Shown: positions 6,937-14,892 of the stretch, piece after piece
How the letters are laid out: the number at the start of each line of letters is the position of its first letter
Position numbering within the stretch: position 1 is the stretch's first letter
The notes under the pieces: generated by a model
What the model was told of the DNA's origin: nothing
Databases searched by the model: none
The model's input: only the letters and a program-made list of their open reading frames with translations
Made by a program: the position numbers and the translations under genes
Assembly: GCA_009782785.1 (NCBI GenBank)
Contig: WRIJ01000001.1
Location: forward strand, 1-64,000
Length of the DNA stretch: 64,000 bases
Direction: 5' to 3'
From: Propionibacteriaceae bacterium
GTDB taxonomy: Bacteria > Actinomycetota > Actinomycetes > Propionibacteriales > Propionibacteriaceae

Positions 6937-8724
6937 ATGGCAGACCGCGTCGTTATTGACCCCATCACTCGCATTGAGGGGCACCTACGCATTGAGCTCG
7001 AAACTAGTGGAGGAAAGATCACTGATGCTTGGAGCTCGACAACCCAATATAGGGGTTTTGAAGAAATCCTTGTCGGACGTGACCCGAGGGATGCTTGGGC
7101 ATTCACCAACCGCATTTGCGGAGTGTGTACGGGCACCCACGCCCTGGCTTCCATCTCCGCAGTTGAGAACGCTATCGGTTCACAACCTCCTGAGCAGGCT
7201 GTTCTCATCCGCGACATGATTCTCTCAGCAACAGACATCCATGACCATGTGGTTCACTTCTATCACCTGCATGCTTTGGACTTTGTCAATGCAGCTAATG
7301 CAGCTAGTGCTGACCCACAAAAGGCCGTCGATTTTGCCAAGTCCATCGGCTCAACCTGGAGAGGCAATAATCTCACCCGCATGACTGAAGTGCGCGACAC
7401 AGTGAAGAATCTTGTTGAGTCAGGGCAGTTGTCTGTGTTCACTGGTGGATACTGGGGACATTCAGATTATCGGCTCCAGCCAGAAGCTGATCTCATGGCT
7501 GTGGCCCACTACCTGGATGCCTTGGAATTCCAGCGTTCCATGATTCGTATTGTCACCACCTTTGGTGGAAAGAATCCTCACCCCCACTTCCTCGTTGGTG
7601 GAATGGCGTGCACGATCGACCAGAATAAGTCGGAAACAGTCAACCAGGTTCAGGTCTCTCAACTCCAGGCATGGATAGCTGAGATCAACGAATTTGTGGC
7701 CACCTGTTATGTCCCGGATGCTATGGCGATTGTGGGAGTTTATAAAGACTATTTCGACATTGGTGCAGCGAACCCCAACTACTTGGCTGTGGGTCTTGCT
7801 GGGGCAACATTTAGTGGTGATCCCAATGAAGTGCCCAAGTTCCCCACGTCAAAAATGGCTGTGAAACCTGGAGTGATCTATGACGATGACTTCTCCCAAG
7901 TTCACCCCTTCGATCCCACCCTCATTGCTGAATCAGTGAACTCGACATGGCTGAGTTATGAAGGCGGGGAAAAGGCTCTCACTCCTGATAAAGGTCAAAC
8001 CAAGATGGCCTACAGCGGGCCACAACCACCGTACGAATCCAAGACAATGGCCAGCGATGACTCTGTTTTGGTTGTCAGTCGGGATAGTGATTGGGATGGC
8101 AAGTACACCTGGTGCAAGGAGCCCATGTACAACGGCAAGCGTATGCAGGTCGGACCAGTTGCCCGTGTCATCATGGCGTACGCACAAGGCCATCCTCGCA
8201 TGAAAGAAATCGTTGATGGTGCTGTGGCGAAACTCGGAATCACACTCGGACAGATGAACTCGACAGCAGGACGTGCCCTCGCTCGTGCGGCAGAGTGCTT
8301 GCTCACTGCCGAGATCCTCGCCCAAGATACCTTCCCGAAATTTGTGGAGAACCTCAAAAAGGGAAACATTGATGTCTTCGATGCCTCCAAGTGGGAGCCT
8401 AGCTCCTGGCCGAAAGAGTCCTCAGGATATGGCATGGTCGAAGTTGCCCGTGGAATGCTCTCACACTGGGTCACGGTCAAGGATCGCAAGATCGAGCGCT
8501 ATCAGTGCGTGGTTCCCACCACGTGGCTTGGTGGCGGGCGAGATGAGTCAGGACAGATGAGCCCCTTCGAACATTCGTTGGCAGGGGATAAGAATCACCC
8601 CTTGGCTGATCCGAAACAACCTCTTGAAGTGTTGAGGACGATCCACTCCTTTGATCCTTGTATGTCCTGTGCAGTCCATGTTTTGGATGTGGATGGCAAT
8701 ATTCTCCAGGTGGCCCAATCATGA
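6937..8724 (+). CDS. hyaB: [NiFe]-hydrogenase large (catalytic) subunit
   Basis: The 595-residue catalytic subunit that splits H2 at a Ni-Fe(CN)2CO centre. The L1 motif is RICGVCTGTHAL (Cys61, Cys64), preceded by RIEGHLRIE. The L2 motif DPCMSCAVH is at the C-terminus (Cys575, Cys578, His581). Fourteen residues follow His581, the usual length of the peptide removed by the maturation endopeptidase after nickel insertion. The length is typical of group 1 enzymes. AAGGAA lies upstream of ATG 6937. It lacks an export signal and would cross the membrane bound to the Tat-tagged small subunit. Its stop overlaps the cytochrome b start as ATGA. Confidence 0.97.
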   Translation: MADRVVIDPITRIEGHLRIELETSGGKITDAWSSTTQYRGFEEILVGRDPRDAWAFTNRICGVCTGTHALASISAVENAIGSQPPEQAVLIRDMILSATDIHDHVVHFYHLHALDFVNAANAASADPQKAVDFAKSIGSTWRGNNLTRMTEVRDTVKNLVESGQLSVFTGGYWGHSDYRLQPEADLMAVAHYLDALEFQRSMIRIVTTFGGKNPHPHFLVGGMACTIDQNKSETVNQVQVSQLQAWIAEINEFVATCYVPDAMAIVGVYKDYFDIGAANPNYLAVGLAGATFSGDPNEVPKFPTSKMAVKPGVIYDDDFSQVHPFDPTLIAESVNSTWLSYEGGEKALTPDKGQTKMAYSGPQPPYESKTMASDDSVLVVSRDSDWDGKYTWCKEPMYNGKRMQVGPVARVIMAYAQGHPRMKEIVDGAVAKLGITLGQMNSTAGRALARAAECLLTAEILAQDTFPKFVENLKKGNIDVFDASKWEPSSWPKESSGYGMVEVARGMLSHWVTVKDRKIERYQCVVPTTWLGGGRDESGQMSPFEHSLAGDKNHPLADPKQPLEVLRTIHSFDPCMSCAVHVLDVDGNILQVAQS

Positions 8725-9947
8725 CAACCACATCACCCGGCACCCTTGCTGAGGTTCCTCTACTCGTAGCAGGGACGGCCTATAGCCTCGGTGTGGTTTC
8801 TGAGGGGCGCATCATGACAATGGCTGCCGCTGCTCCTCCGGGCAGTGATGATCCTGTTGATCAGGCAGCGATTGCAGCACTGAAGGCTAACTATGTTGGT
8901 CTTGATGTTCCGCTGGTCGATGCCGCAGATGTTGACCCAGCCACACCAAAGAGGCGATACAGCATTACTCGCATTCGGGCCTACCATCGTCAAGATGGTG
9001 GTCGAGATGATCGTGTGATTATGCGTGGTGATCTGGATGCTGTCCTGGACAAAGTCGAAATCTCGAAAGAGGAACGTCGAGTCATTAAAAAGAATGCTGC
9101 TGCGGTTGTCCGCAATGGCTGGCGCCCCTTAGCGGTCGCTCGTGCCAAGGTCAATGCTAAGGATGAGGTCGGCCCTTTCCGTATTGAAGGGTTTGTCCCG
9201 GTCGCCCCTGAAGCCAGTCATGCCAAATTGGCTGATGTATCCTCAGGGCCAGCTGTGTTTGCCCGAGTACGAGTGTGGTCAGCATCCTTGCGTTTCCAGC
9301 ACTGGTTGAATGTGGCGACGATCTTTGTTCTGAGCTGTACGGGTTTCTTCATTATGGATCCTTTCTTTGGAACAACCAGTGTTGAATCTGACGCTAGTGG
9401 CTACCTGATGGGGACGATTCGAATGATCCACTTCACTGCTGCTTTCATTTGGCTCATCATCGGTCTTGCTCGAATCTGGGCAGCGTTCATGTCACGTGAT
9501 CGCTATCTTCGTTGGCCTACTTTGTGGCCGCTGAAGAAGAAGGAAGACGTGAAGAATCTTGGCAAGATTCTCCAGCACTATGCGCTGATAAAAGAGCATG
9601 CTCCGCTGTATTTAGCTCATAATCCTCTACAGCAATTGGCGTACACCTCGTTGTATGTTGCTGGTGGTTTTCAGTTGCTCACAGGTTTCATGCTCTATGG
9701 TCTCTACCACCCAAGCAGCAGTTTCTGGGCCTTTATTTCCACACCAGCGACATGGATAGGTATTCCCACTCTTCGCTTGATCCATGCCATGATGATGTTC
9801 CTGTTGTGGGCTTTTGTGCTCATGCACATCTATATGGTGCTGCGCAGTGAATCCCTGGAGCGTCACGGTGGGTTGTCAGCGATGATCAACGGTGGTGTCT
9901 GGGTCAGGCGTGGTTCTGAGCCTGTGGATGCCCCGAAGGTCGAGTGA
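8721..9947 (+). CDS. hyaC: Hydrogenase cytochrome b subunit with P-type ATPase N-domain-like extension
   Basis: A 408-residue protein in two parts. Residues ~180-400 are a HyaC-type di-haem cytochrome b with four helices and conserved His in FQHWLN, IRMIHF, RLIHAM and VLMHIYM; this part passes electrons from the hydrogenase to quinone. Residues ~31-163 are soluble and absent from ordinary HyaC. They match the order of motifs in P3A H+-ATPase nucleotide-binding domains: DDPVDQAAI, a KR pair, an MRGDLDAVLD segment where KGAPE would lie, then NGWRPLAVARAKV and GPFRIEGFVPV. No DKTGT phosphorylation motif is present. ATG 8721 overlaps the hyaB stop. The cytochrome call is secure; the ATPase-like origin is inference. 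Confidence 0.9.
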   Translation: MTTTSPGTLAEVPLLVAGTAYSLGVVSEGRIMTMAAAAPPGSDDPVDQAAIAALKANYVGLDVPLVDAADVDPATPKRRYSITRIRAYHRQDGGRDDRVIMRGDLDAVLDKVEISKEERRVIKKNAAAVVRNGWRPLAVARAKVNAKDEVGPFRIEGFVPVAPEASHAKLADVSSGPAVFARVRVWSASLRFQHWLNVATIFVLSCTGFFIMDPFFGTTSVESDASGYLMGTIRMIHFTAAFIWLIIGLARIWAAFMSRDRYLRWPTLWPLKKKEDVKNLGKILQHYALIKEHAPLYLAHNPLQQLAYTSLYVAGGFQLLTGFMLYGLYHPSSSFWAFISTPATWIGIPTLRLIHAMMMFLLWAFVLMHIYMVLRSESLERHGGLSAMINGGVWVRRGSEPVDAPKVE

Positions 9948-10449
9948 GTTCGAGATCGACGAGTCTCTTCGCGATAGGTTTGCCGTCACCGTTTTGGGTG
10001 TCGGCAACCCGATCATGGGCGATGATGGTGTGGGGATCACACTCTTGGAGAGGTTGCGCCATGAGTACGGTGATCCCCGTGTTGACTTTGTTGATGGTGG
10101 GACAGGTGGACTCGAACTGATCCCCGTCGTTCAAGATGCGAGACGTTTACTCATCGTTGATGCCGTGGCTGGGGACACCCCCGGTGAGGTTGTTCAATTC
10201 GATGGTGACCAGATTCCAAGGATGATGCAAGCCAAACTTTCGCCCCACCAAATCAGTTTGCTGGATCTTTTTACTACGGCAAGAATGCTCGGTAGCGAAC
10301 CTGAACATATTGCTGTGGTGGGTGTCGTACCCCAGTATGTCGGATTGCGTGTGGGACTGTCTGGAGTGGTGGAAGCTGCCCTCTTGCAAGCGACCAGCAA
10401 AGCTGGGGAGATCCTTCGCACATGGCTTGGTGAAGAGAATCTGGCATGA
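9928..10449 (+). CDS. hyaD: Hydrogenase maturation endopeptidase (HyaD/HybD family)
   Basis: A cytoplasmic peptidase of 173 residues that removes the C-terminal tail of the large subunit after nickel insertion. VLGVGNPIMGDDGVG near the N-terminus, VDFVDGGTGGLEL and the His in LSPHQISLLD match the nickel-sensing Glu/Asp/His set of the family. The track start at GTG 9892 lies well inside hyaC; ATG 9928 leaves a 20-nt overlap and a normal N-terminus, although its ribosome binding site is weak. It is the last gene of the structural operon and converges on hypA. Confidence 0.9.
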   Translation: MPRRSSEFEIDESLRDRFAVTVLGVGNPIMGDDGVGITLLERLRHEYGDPRVDFVDGGTGGLELIPVVQDARRLLIVDAVAGDTPGEVVQFDGDQIPRMMQAKLSPHQISLLDLFTTARMLGSEPEHIAVVGVVPQYVGLRVGLSGVVEAALLQATSKAGEILRTWLGEENLA

Positions 10450-10490
10450 ACACAGCCCCCAGTGATCCGCACCTTGACGACGAGGAGCAA

Positions 10491-10841
10491 CTATCCCTTG
10501 ACCATGTCAGCATAGGTGACGTCAAATTCATTCCCGGAGACAATTTTGCCTGCAGGCGAGCCGCACACTGGGCATGTCAAGGCAAAATACTGATCAATGT
10601 CTTGATCCTTGTCGCAGGTACCACACCACACACGCGCGGGAATTTCTTCAATCTCCAAGGTCGCATCAACGCAGATCGTTCCCTGGGTAGCGATAGGCCA
10701 GGCTCCTTCCAGAGCCTCGCGTACTGCACCACTGCGAACCCCCACACGCAAACCCACCTTGGTCACCGAAACCGCACCATAGGTGTCGGCAGCATGACGA
10801 ACAGCGGCCACGACATCAGCCAACAAGCCCAGTTCATGCAT
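10491..10841 (-). CDS. hypA: Hydrogenase nickel-incorporation protein HypA (copy 1)
   Basis: A 116-residue zinc- and nickel-binding adaptor that works with HypB to insert nickel into the large subunit. MHELGLL supplies His2, the nickel ligand, and the zinc site is CGTC with CPVC near residues 77-97. The start at 10841 is fixed by the MHE motif and by AGAAGG upstream; the track start adds six residues. It faces hyaD tail-to-tail, and its start is 32 nt from the divergent large-subunit paralogue. A second hypA lies at 14893-15231, and the two sequences are quite different. Confidence 0.92.
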   Translation of the reverse strand: MHELGLLADVVAAVRHAADTYGAVSVTKVGLRVGVRSGAVREALEGAWPIATQGTICVDATLEIEEIPARVWCGTCDKDQDIDQYFALTCPVCGSPAGKIVSGNEFDVTYADMVKG

Positions 10842-10873
10842 GGATACCTTCTTTTTCACCAGGGACGATTGCC

Positions 10874-12118
10874 ATGATACAACAGGTCAATATTGGTGCA
10901 GTGATCGATCCTGCTCCCGCTCGCGTACTAGTGAAACGAGACACCCACGGTGAGGTGGTGGAGGCTACCTTTGATTTGTCTGGGTTACCTCGGGTGGATT
11001 CTATGCTCATTGGCCGGAAGGTAGCCGATGTTCCTGGACTCGTTGAGCGGTTGTGTGGGATCTGCCCTGCGGCTCACCATCTTGCTGGTATCCGAGCTTT
11101 GGAGGATCTGGCAGGCATCACCCAGATTCCGCACTCAGCAGCTCAACTGCGAAGGCTATTGCACTACGGATCAGTGATGGCGATCCACGTCGTCTCACTG
11201 GTGGCAACCCACCCTCATGAAGCTCTCCTGCTTCGCCGTTTCGCCAAAGCCGCCATGGCTGCTGCAGGTTCCCCAGGACACTTTCCCACCACTGCTGTTC
11301 CTGGGGGAGTAGCAACTAGCCTTGATCCAGGTACGAGCCAGCAGTGCCTGGAGATGGCCGCTGAAGCCCTCGATGCAGCAACCGCTCTCGTCATGCAGAC
11401 TATGGCCACTGAAGTACCCGCTGACCCTTTCACCGGTGCCAACCTTGCTCTGGTGGACGACGATGGCCTCCTTGACCTGTTTGGGGCCTATGTACGAGTG
11501 GTTGACCACCACGGCGAAGAACTGATCTCTCAGGCGGATCATCACCAATGGGAGACACTGGTGGCAGAAGCCATACCAGGGTCATCCTCCCCGAAACCTT
11601 TTCTTCGTGGATGGGGATCTGGTGCAGGGACCTATCGGGTTGGTCCGGTCGCTCAACTGCGGGTTGCCCCCCTGTCCACCCCACTCGCTGACGAATTCCG
11701 CCATCTCTGGAATGAACAAGGCCAGGGGGCTGCTCGAGCCCGAGCGATTAGCATTCTTCACTGTGTGGAGGCCATTGAGTCCATACTGTTGGATACCCAG
11801 TCCCATCAAGGTGAGCTGGTCGGTGCAGGTCACCATGAGCGTCTTACACGCAATACCGGTGTGGGATGGGTTGATGGGGCCCGTGGTCTGCTCGTACATC
11901 GTTACGTCACTGACCATGATGGCCTTGTCACAGATGCACAAATTTTGACTCCCACAGCACAAAATGAACCATGGCTGGGAGCCCTGCTCACCCATGAGGC
12001 TGCGTCGATGAGTGACTTGGGTTTCGAAGCTGCCATTCATGAAGCAGATCCATGCCTGCCCTGCTCGTCAGCACCTGCTGGTGCCATGGGGCTCCACGTG
12101 GAGACTGGGCAAGTATGA
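10874..12118 (+). CDS. Hydrogenase large-subunit paralogue, HupK/HoxV-like scaffold candidate
   Basis: A 414-residue protein related to [NiFe]-hydrogenase large subunits but shorter, with no small-subunit gene beside it. The L1-like motif is RLCGICPAAHHLAG (Cys61, Cys64). The C-terminal motif DPCLPCSSA keeps both cysteines (394, 397), but Ala400 occupies the place of the conserved His, and a 14-residue tail remains. It is followed at once by an extra HypC paralogue, the arrangement of HupK/HupF-type assembly factors, which scaffold Fe(CN)2CO delivery. A scaffold role is my preferred inference; an alternative catalytic subunit sharing HyaA is possible. AGGGA precedes ATG 10874. Confidence 0.75.
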   Translation: MIQQVNIGAVIDPAPARVLVKRDTHGEVVEATFDLSGLPRVDSMLIGRKVADVPGLVERLCGICPAAHHLAGIRALEDLAGITQIPHSAAQLRRLLHYGSVMAIHVVSLVATHPHEALLLRRFAKAAMAAAGSPGHFPTTAVPGGVATSLDPGTSQQCLEMAAEALDAATALVMQTMATEVPADPFTGANLALVDDDGLLDLFGAYVRVVDHHGEELISQADHHQWETLVAEAIPGSSSPKPFLRGWGSGAGTYRVGPVAQLRVAPLSTPLADEFRHLWNEQGQGAARARAISILHCVEAIESILLDTQSHQGELVGAGHHERLTRNTGVGWVDGARGLLVHRYVTDHDGLVTDAQILTPTAQNEPWLGALLTHEAASMSDLGFEAAIHEADPCLPCSSAPAGAMGLHVETGQV

Positions 12119-12130
12119 GAGGATGGTCCC

Positions 12131-12376
12131 ATGTGCATTGCTGCTCCCGTACCCATTCTTGACATCAGTGAAGGTCCCATGGCGATGGGGCACGTACTGT
12201 GTGACGGTGAACCGCATCCATGCTGTTTTGCGTACGTACCTGAAGCGCGCGTTGGCGATTACGTCTTAGTCCAGAACGGATTCGCCACTCAACTCCTTGA
12301 TGAGGAATCTGCTGCACTCAGTATGGCTGCCTTTGAGGAGTTAGCCAAGCTACCATCAGCGGTGCAATTGCCTTAG
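12131..12376 (+). CDS. HypC/HupF-family hydrogenase assembly chaperone (copy 1)
   Basis: An 81-residue HypC-family protein. It starts MCIAAP, giving the exposed Cys2 that carries the iron ligand group, and contains VGDYVLVQNGFATQLLDEE, the usual HypC/HupF C-terminal motif. An unusual HPCCF pair of cysteines lies in the middle, absent from the second copy at 18710. GAGAGGA precedes ATG 12131. It sits 12 nt after the large-subunit paralogue, so the two are probably co-translated and may act together. The stop overlaps that of tatB on the other strand. Confidence 0.85.
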   Translation: MCIAAPVPILDISEGPMAMGHVLCDGEPHPCCFAYVPEARVGDYVLVQNGFATQLLDEESAALSMAAFEELAKLPSAVQLP

Positions 12377-12810
12377 TTTTGTCCCGATTCCTCTTCCGGT
12401 GCTGCAGGTGGCGGCAGGACCGGCGGGCGTGGGCGCGGGGGAATCAGGTGAGCTCCGGCTTGGAGGCGCAACTTAGTGACTTCAGTGCGCATGGCGTTCA
12501 TCTCATCGCGCAGGGCAATCAGTTCGCCACCCACATCGTGTTCCAGTGAAGAGATCTCCTCACCAAGAACAGAATTAACTAATGACTTGGGGTTAAGATC
12601 CGACACATTGAGGCCATCGAGGGGGAGATCAGAAAACTCTTCACCGAGCTCTGCCTTGAGTTGATCGGTGGCGTCGTTAGCAATTCCGCGCAGAAAATTG
12701 ATGACAGTTGACACTTTTTTCACCATGGGAGGGATCTTGTCAGGGCCAAAAACCACAGCAACCAAGACACAGATGACAAGAAGCTCGGCCATGCCGATAT
12801 CGAGGAACAT
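12373..12810 (-). CDS. tatB: Sec-independent translocase component TatB
   Basis: A Tat receptor subunit of 145 residues. The N-terminal helix MFLDIGMAELLVICVLVAVVFGPDKIPPMV is the TatB signature with the hinge FGPDKIP. An amphipathic helix and a coiled-coil-like region (~85-115) follow, and the tail is Pro-rich (PPRPRPPVLPPP). The track start at 12825 is GTG; I prefer ATG 12810, which gives the typical MFxDIG beginning. It partners with tatA and tatC encoded on the opposite strand just after it, and would help export the hydrogenase small subunit carrying the RRDFL signal. Confidence 0.85.
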   Translation of the reverse strand: MFLDIGMAELLVICVLVAVVFGPDKIPPMVKKVSTVINFLRGIANDATDQLKAELGEEFSDLPLDGLNVSDLNPKSLVNSVLGEEISSLEHDVGGELIALRDEMNAMRTEVTKLRLQAGAHLIPPRPRPPVLPPPAAPEEESGQN

Positions 12811-12907
12811 CAGTGTCATAACCACAGTTTAGCCGCGTCGCTTACAGGAGGCGATTATTGCTGATAGGATCGTGAGACACACTGGCTCTGTTAAGAGGAG
12901 GTCCTTC

Positions 12908-13147
12908 ATGACCGGTTTGGCACTGTGGATGCCTGGCATCTGGCAGATGGTTATCGTCCTAGTTATCGTGTTGCTCGTCTTTGGTGGAACGAGGATTGCT
13001 GGAATTGGGAAAGAATCTGGTCGAGCCATTCGAGAGTTCAAAGAAGAACTCAAGGGCCCAGAATCACCGTCTTCCCAGGGAGAGACTGCTGGGGAGGCAA
13101 GCACAGCAAAGCTGGAGGCCAAAGCCACTGAGCAGGCTGACTCATAA
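12908..13147 (+). CDS. tatA: Sec-independent translocase component TatA
   Basis: A 79-residue single-helix pore subunit. The N-terminal membrane helix GIWQMVIVLVIVLLVFGGTRIAGIGKESGRAIREFKEEL contains the FGG hinge and the amphipathic helix of TatA. The tail is Ser/Glu/Ala-rich. ATG 12908 is chosen because AGGAGG lies at 12896-12901; the longer ORF start has none. It is 14 nt upstream of tatC and transcribed with it. Its position inside a hydrogenase locus suggests dedication to hydrogenase export. Confidence 0.88.
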   Translation: MTGLALWMPGIWQMVIVLVIVLLVFGGTRIAGIGKESGRAIREFKEELKGPESPSSQGETAGEASTAKLEAKATEQADS

Positions 13148-13161
13148 GGCAGGGGTCAATC

Positions 13162-14040
13162 GTGCCCAAGAAGGGTTCGCGCCTAGCGTGGCTGCGGGCA
13201 CCCAAGTCCTCTGACACCCAAGGGTCGATGCCCCTGATCGACCATTTGCGTGAATTGCGCTACCGGTTCCTCATGTCGATGATTGCTATCGTGGTCTTGA
13301 CAATCGTGAGCCTTTTTTTCCAATCCCAGCTTCTTCGCGTCGTCTTGTGGCCCATTGATCGAGCTGTCGAAATCTTCAACACCTCACGTCCCGATGATCA
13401 TGTCGAAATGGTCACCCAAGGAGTCACCGCTGGTTTCGCCCTATTTTTCCGTGTAGGTCTAGTGGCAGGATTCATCGCCGCATGCCCAGTGTGGTTGTTT
13501 CACCTGTGGCGATTCATCATCCCTGCTGTGGGGAAAGCTCAGCGCCGTGTTGCCCGAGGGTTCCTTGCCGCCGCAGTCCCACTCTTCCTGCTTGGTGTTG
13601 GGGTGGGTTACTCGTTTTGTCCTCGAGGTTTTGCAGTCCTACTCGAATTCAATCCACCCACAGTGACCAACCTCAATGACGTGGGAACCTTCCTCACCTT
13701 TGAATTACGCTTGCTGCTCGTCTTTGGTCTGGCCTTCCAATTGCCGGTGCTCTTAGTGAGTTTAAACAAAGTGGGGTTGATCACGGGGAAAGCTTTGGGG
13801 AAATTCCGAGGCCCAGCCATTGTCTTGTGTGCCCTCTTCTCGGCCATCGCAACCCCGACCACCGATGCGTTCACCATGATGGTTTTGATGGTGCCCATGA
13901 TGATCATGTACGAGATCGCCGAAGTGCTGTGTCGCATCGGTGATCGCAGACGGAGGAATCGTGGGGATGAAAGAGAACAAACACCATCGAGGTTCTCGAA
14001 GCGACAACCACCAGGCCACGTGGAGCTAGAATCCCACTAG
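13162..14040 (+). CDS. tatC: Sec-independent translocase subunit TatC
   Basis: A 292-residue polytopic Tat signal receptor. The cytoplasmic N-terminus has SMPLIDHLRELRYRFL, the conserved site for recognising twin-arginine signals. About six transmembrane helices follow, with GVGYSFCPRGFAVLLEFNP and an NDVGTFLTFELRLLLVFGLAFQLPVLL segment typical of TatC. The GTG start at 13162 follows AAGGCAGGGG. The Arg/Lys-rich C-terminus overlaps the stop of hypB on the other strand by 4 nt. It forms an operon with tatA. Confidence 0.93.
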   Translation: MPKKGSRLAWLRAPKSSDTQGSMPLIDHLRELRYRFLMSMIAIVVLTIVSLFFQSQLLRVVLWPIDRAVEIFNTSRPDDHVEMVTQGVTAGFALFFRVGLVAGFIAACPVWLFHLWRFIIPAVGKAQRRVARGFLAAAVPLFLLGVGVGYSFCPRGFAVLLEFNPPTVTNLNDVGTFLTFELRLLLVFGLAFQLPVLLVSLNKVGLITGKALGKFRGPAIVLCALFSAIATPTTDAFTMMVLMVPMMIMYEIAEVLCRIGDRRRRNRGDEREQTPSRFSKRQPPGHVELESH

Positions 14041-14891
14041 CTCGCCAACACCCAGTCGATCCACTCACTAACACCCTCACCAGTCGTAGCACTGGTTCTG
14101 ATCACTATTGCCTGGGGATTGATCTTGTGGATGTTAGCCACCAAGAGATCGATATCGAAATAGAGGTACTCAAGTAGATCGATTTTGTTGATGACTATCG
14201 CTTCAACATTGCGGAACATAACTGGGTATTTGAGAGGTTTATCTTCCCCCTCAGTGACACTGATGATCATGGCTCGTCGGTGGGCTCCCACATCGAATTC
14301 TGCCGGGCACACCAGGTTTCCCACATTCTCAATGAAAACCAGGTCGAGTTCATCCACGTTGAGACCGGTGAGCCCTTGGGCAACCATGGGGGCATCGAGG
14401 TGGCATTCACCCCCAAAACCGTGACCTGTGTTCAGCAAAGAGATTTGCGCACCGAAACCGGTGAGGCGATCAGCATCAAGTGAGGTTTCAATATCGCCCT
14501 CAATGACTCCACAACGTAATTGAGATTTGAGAACCTTCAGTGTTTCAGCCAGGAGGGTGGTTTTTCCTGCCCCAGGAGAACTCATCAGGTTGATAGCGCG
14601 CACATGGGCGGCGTCTAATAATTCACGGTTCCGTGCGGCTGCGCGGTCATTTTCTTCGAAGATCGCTTCAAGGACGCTCACCCGCTCACCAGCAGTGTCA
14701 TAGTGACTATGGTCGCCGAGATGTTCCAGGTGGGTATCGTGGTTGTGTTCATGGGTGTGATCCCCATCACCATGACTGTGTTCATGAGTGTGGGCGGGGC
14801 CATGGTCATGGCTATGTTCGTGACTATGGTGAAGATCGTGTTCACCGTGGCTGTGTGCCGTACCATCATCGTGGCGATGGAATCGTCCCAT
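14037..14891 (-). CDS. hypB: Hydrogenase nickel-incorporation GTPase HypB with His-rich N-terminus
   Basis: A 284-residue GTPase that drives nickel insertion into hydrogenase with HypA. The first 63 residues contain 23 His, a nickel-storage extension found in only some HypB proteins. The GTPase domain has SSPGAGKTTLL (P-loop), IEGDIETSLDADR, GGECHLDA with the metal-binding Cys-His, and NKIDLLEY for guanine recognition. TGGAGG precedes ATG 14891, and the stop of hypA copy 2 lies 1 nt away, so the two are translationally coupled. Its 3' end overlaps tatC by 4 nt. Confidence 0.95.
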   Translation of the reverse strand: MGRFHRHDDGTAHSHGEHDLHHSHEHSHDHGPAHTHEHSHGDGDHTHEHNHDTHLEHLGDHSHYDTAGERVSVLEAIFEENDRAAARNRELLDAAHVRAINLMSSPGAGKTTLLAETLKVLKSQLRCGVIEGDIETSLDADRLTGFGAQISLLNTGHGFGGECHLDAPMVAQGLTGLNVDELDLVFIENVGNLVCPAEFDVGAHRRAMIISVTEGEDKPLKYPVMFRNVEAIVINKIDLLEYLYFDIDLLVANIHKINPQAIVIRTSATTGEGVSEWIDWVLAS

Positions 14892-14892
14892 A

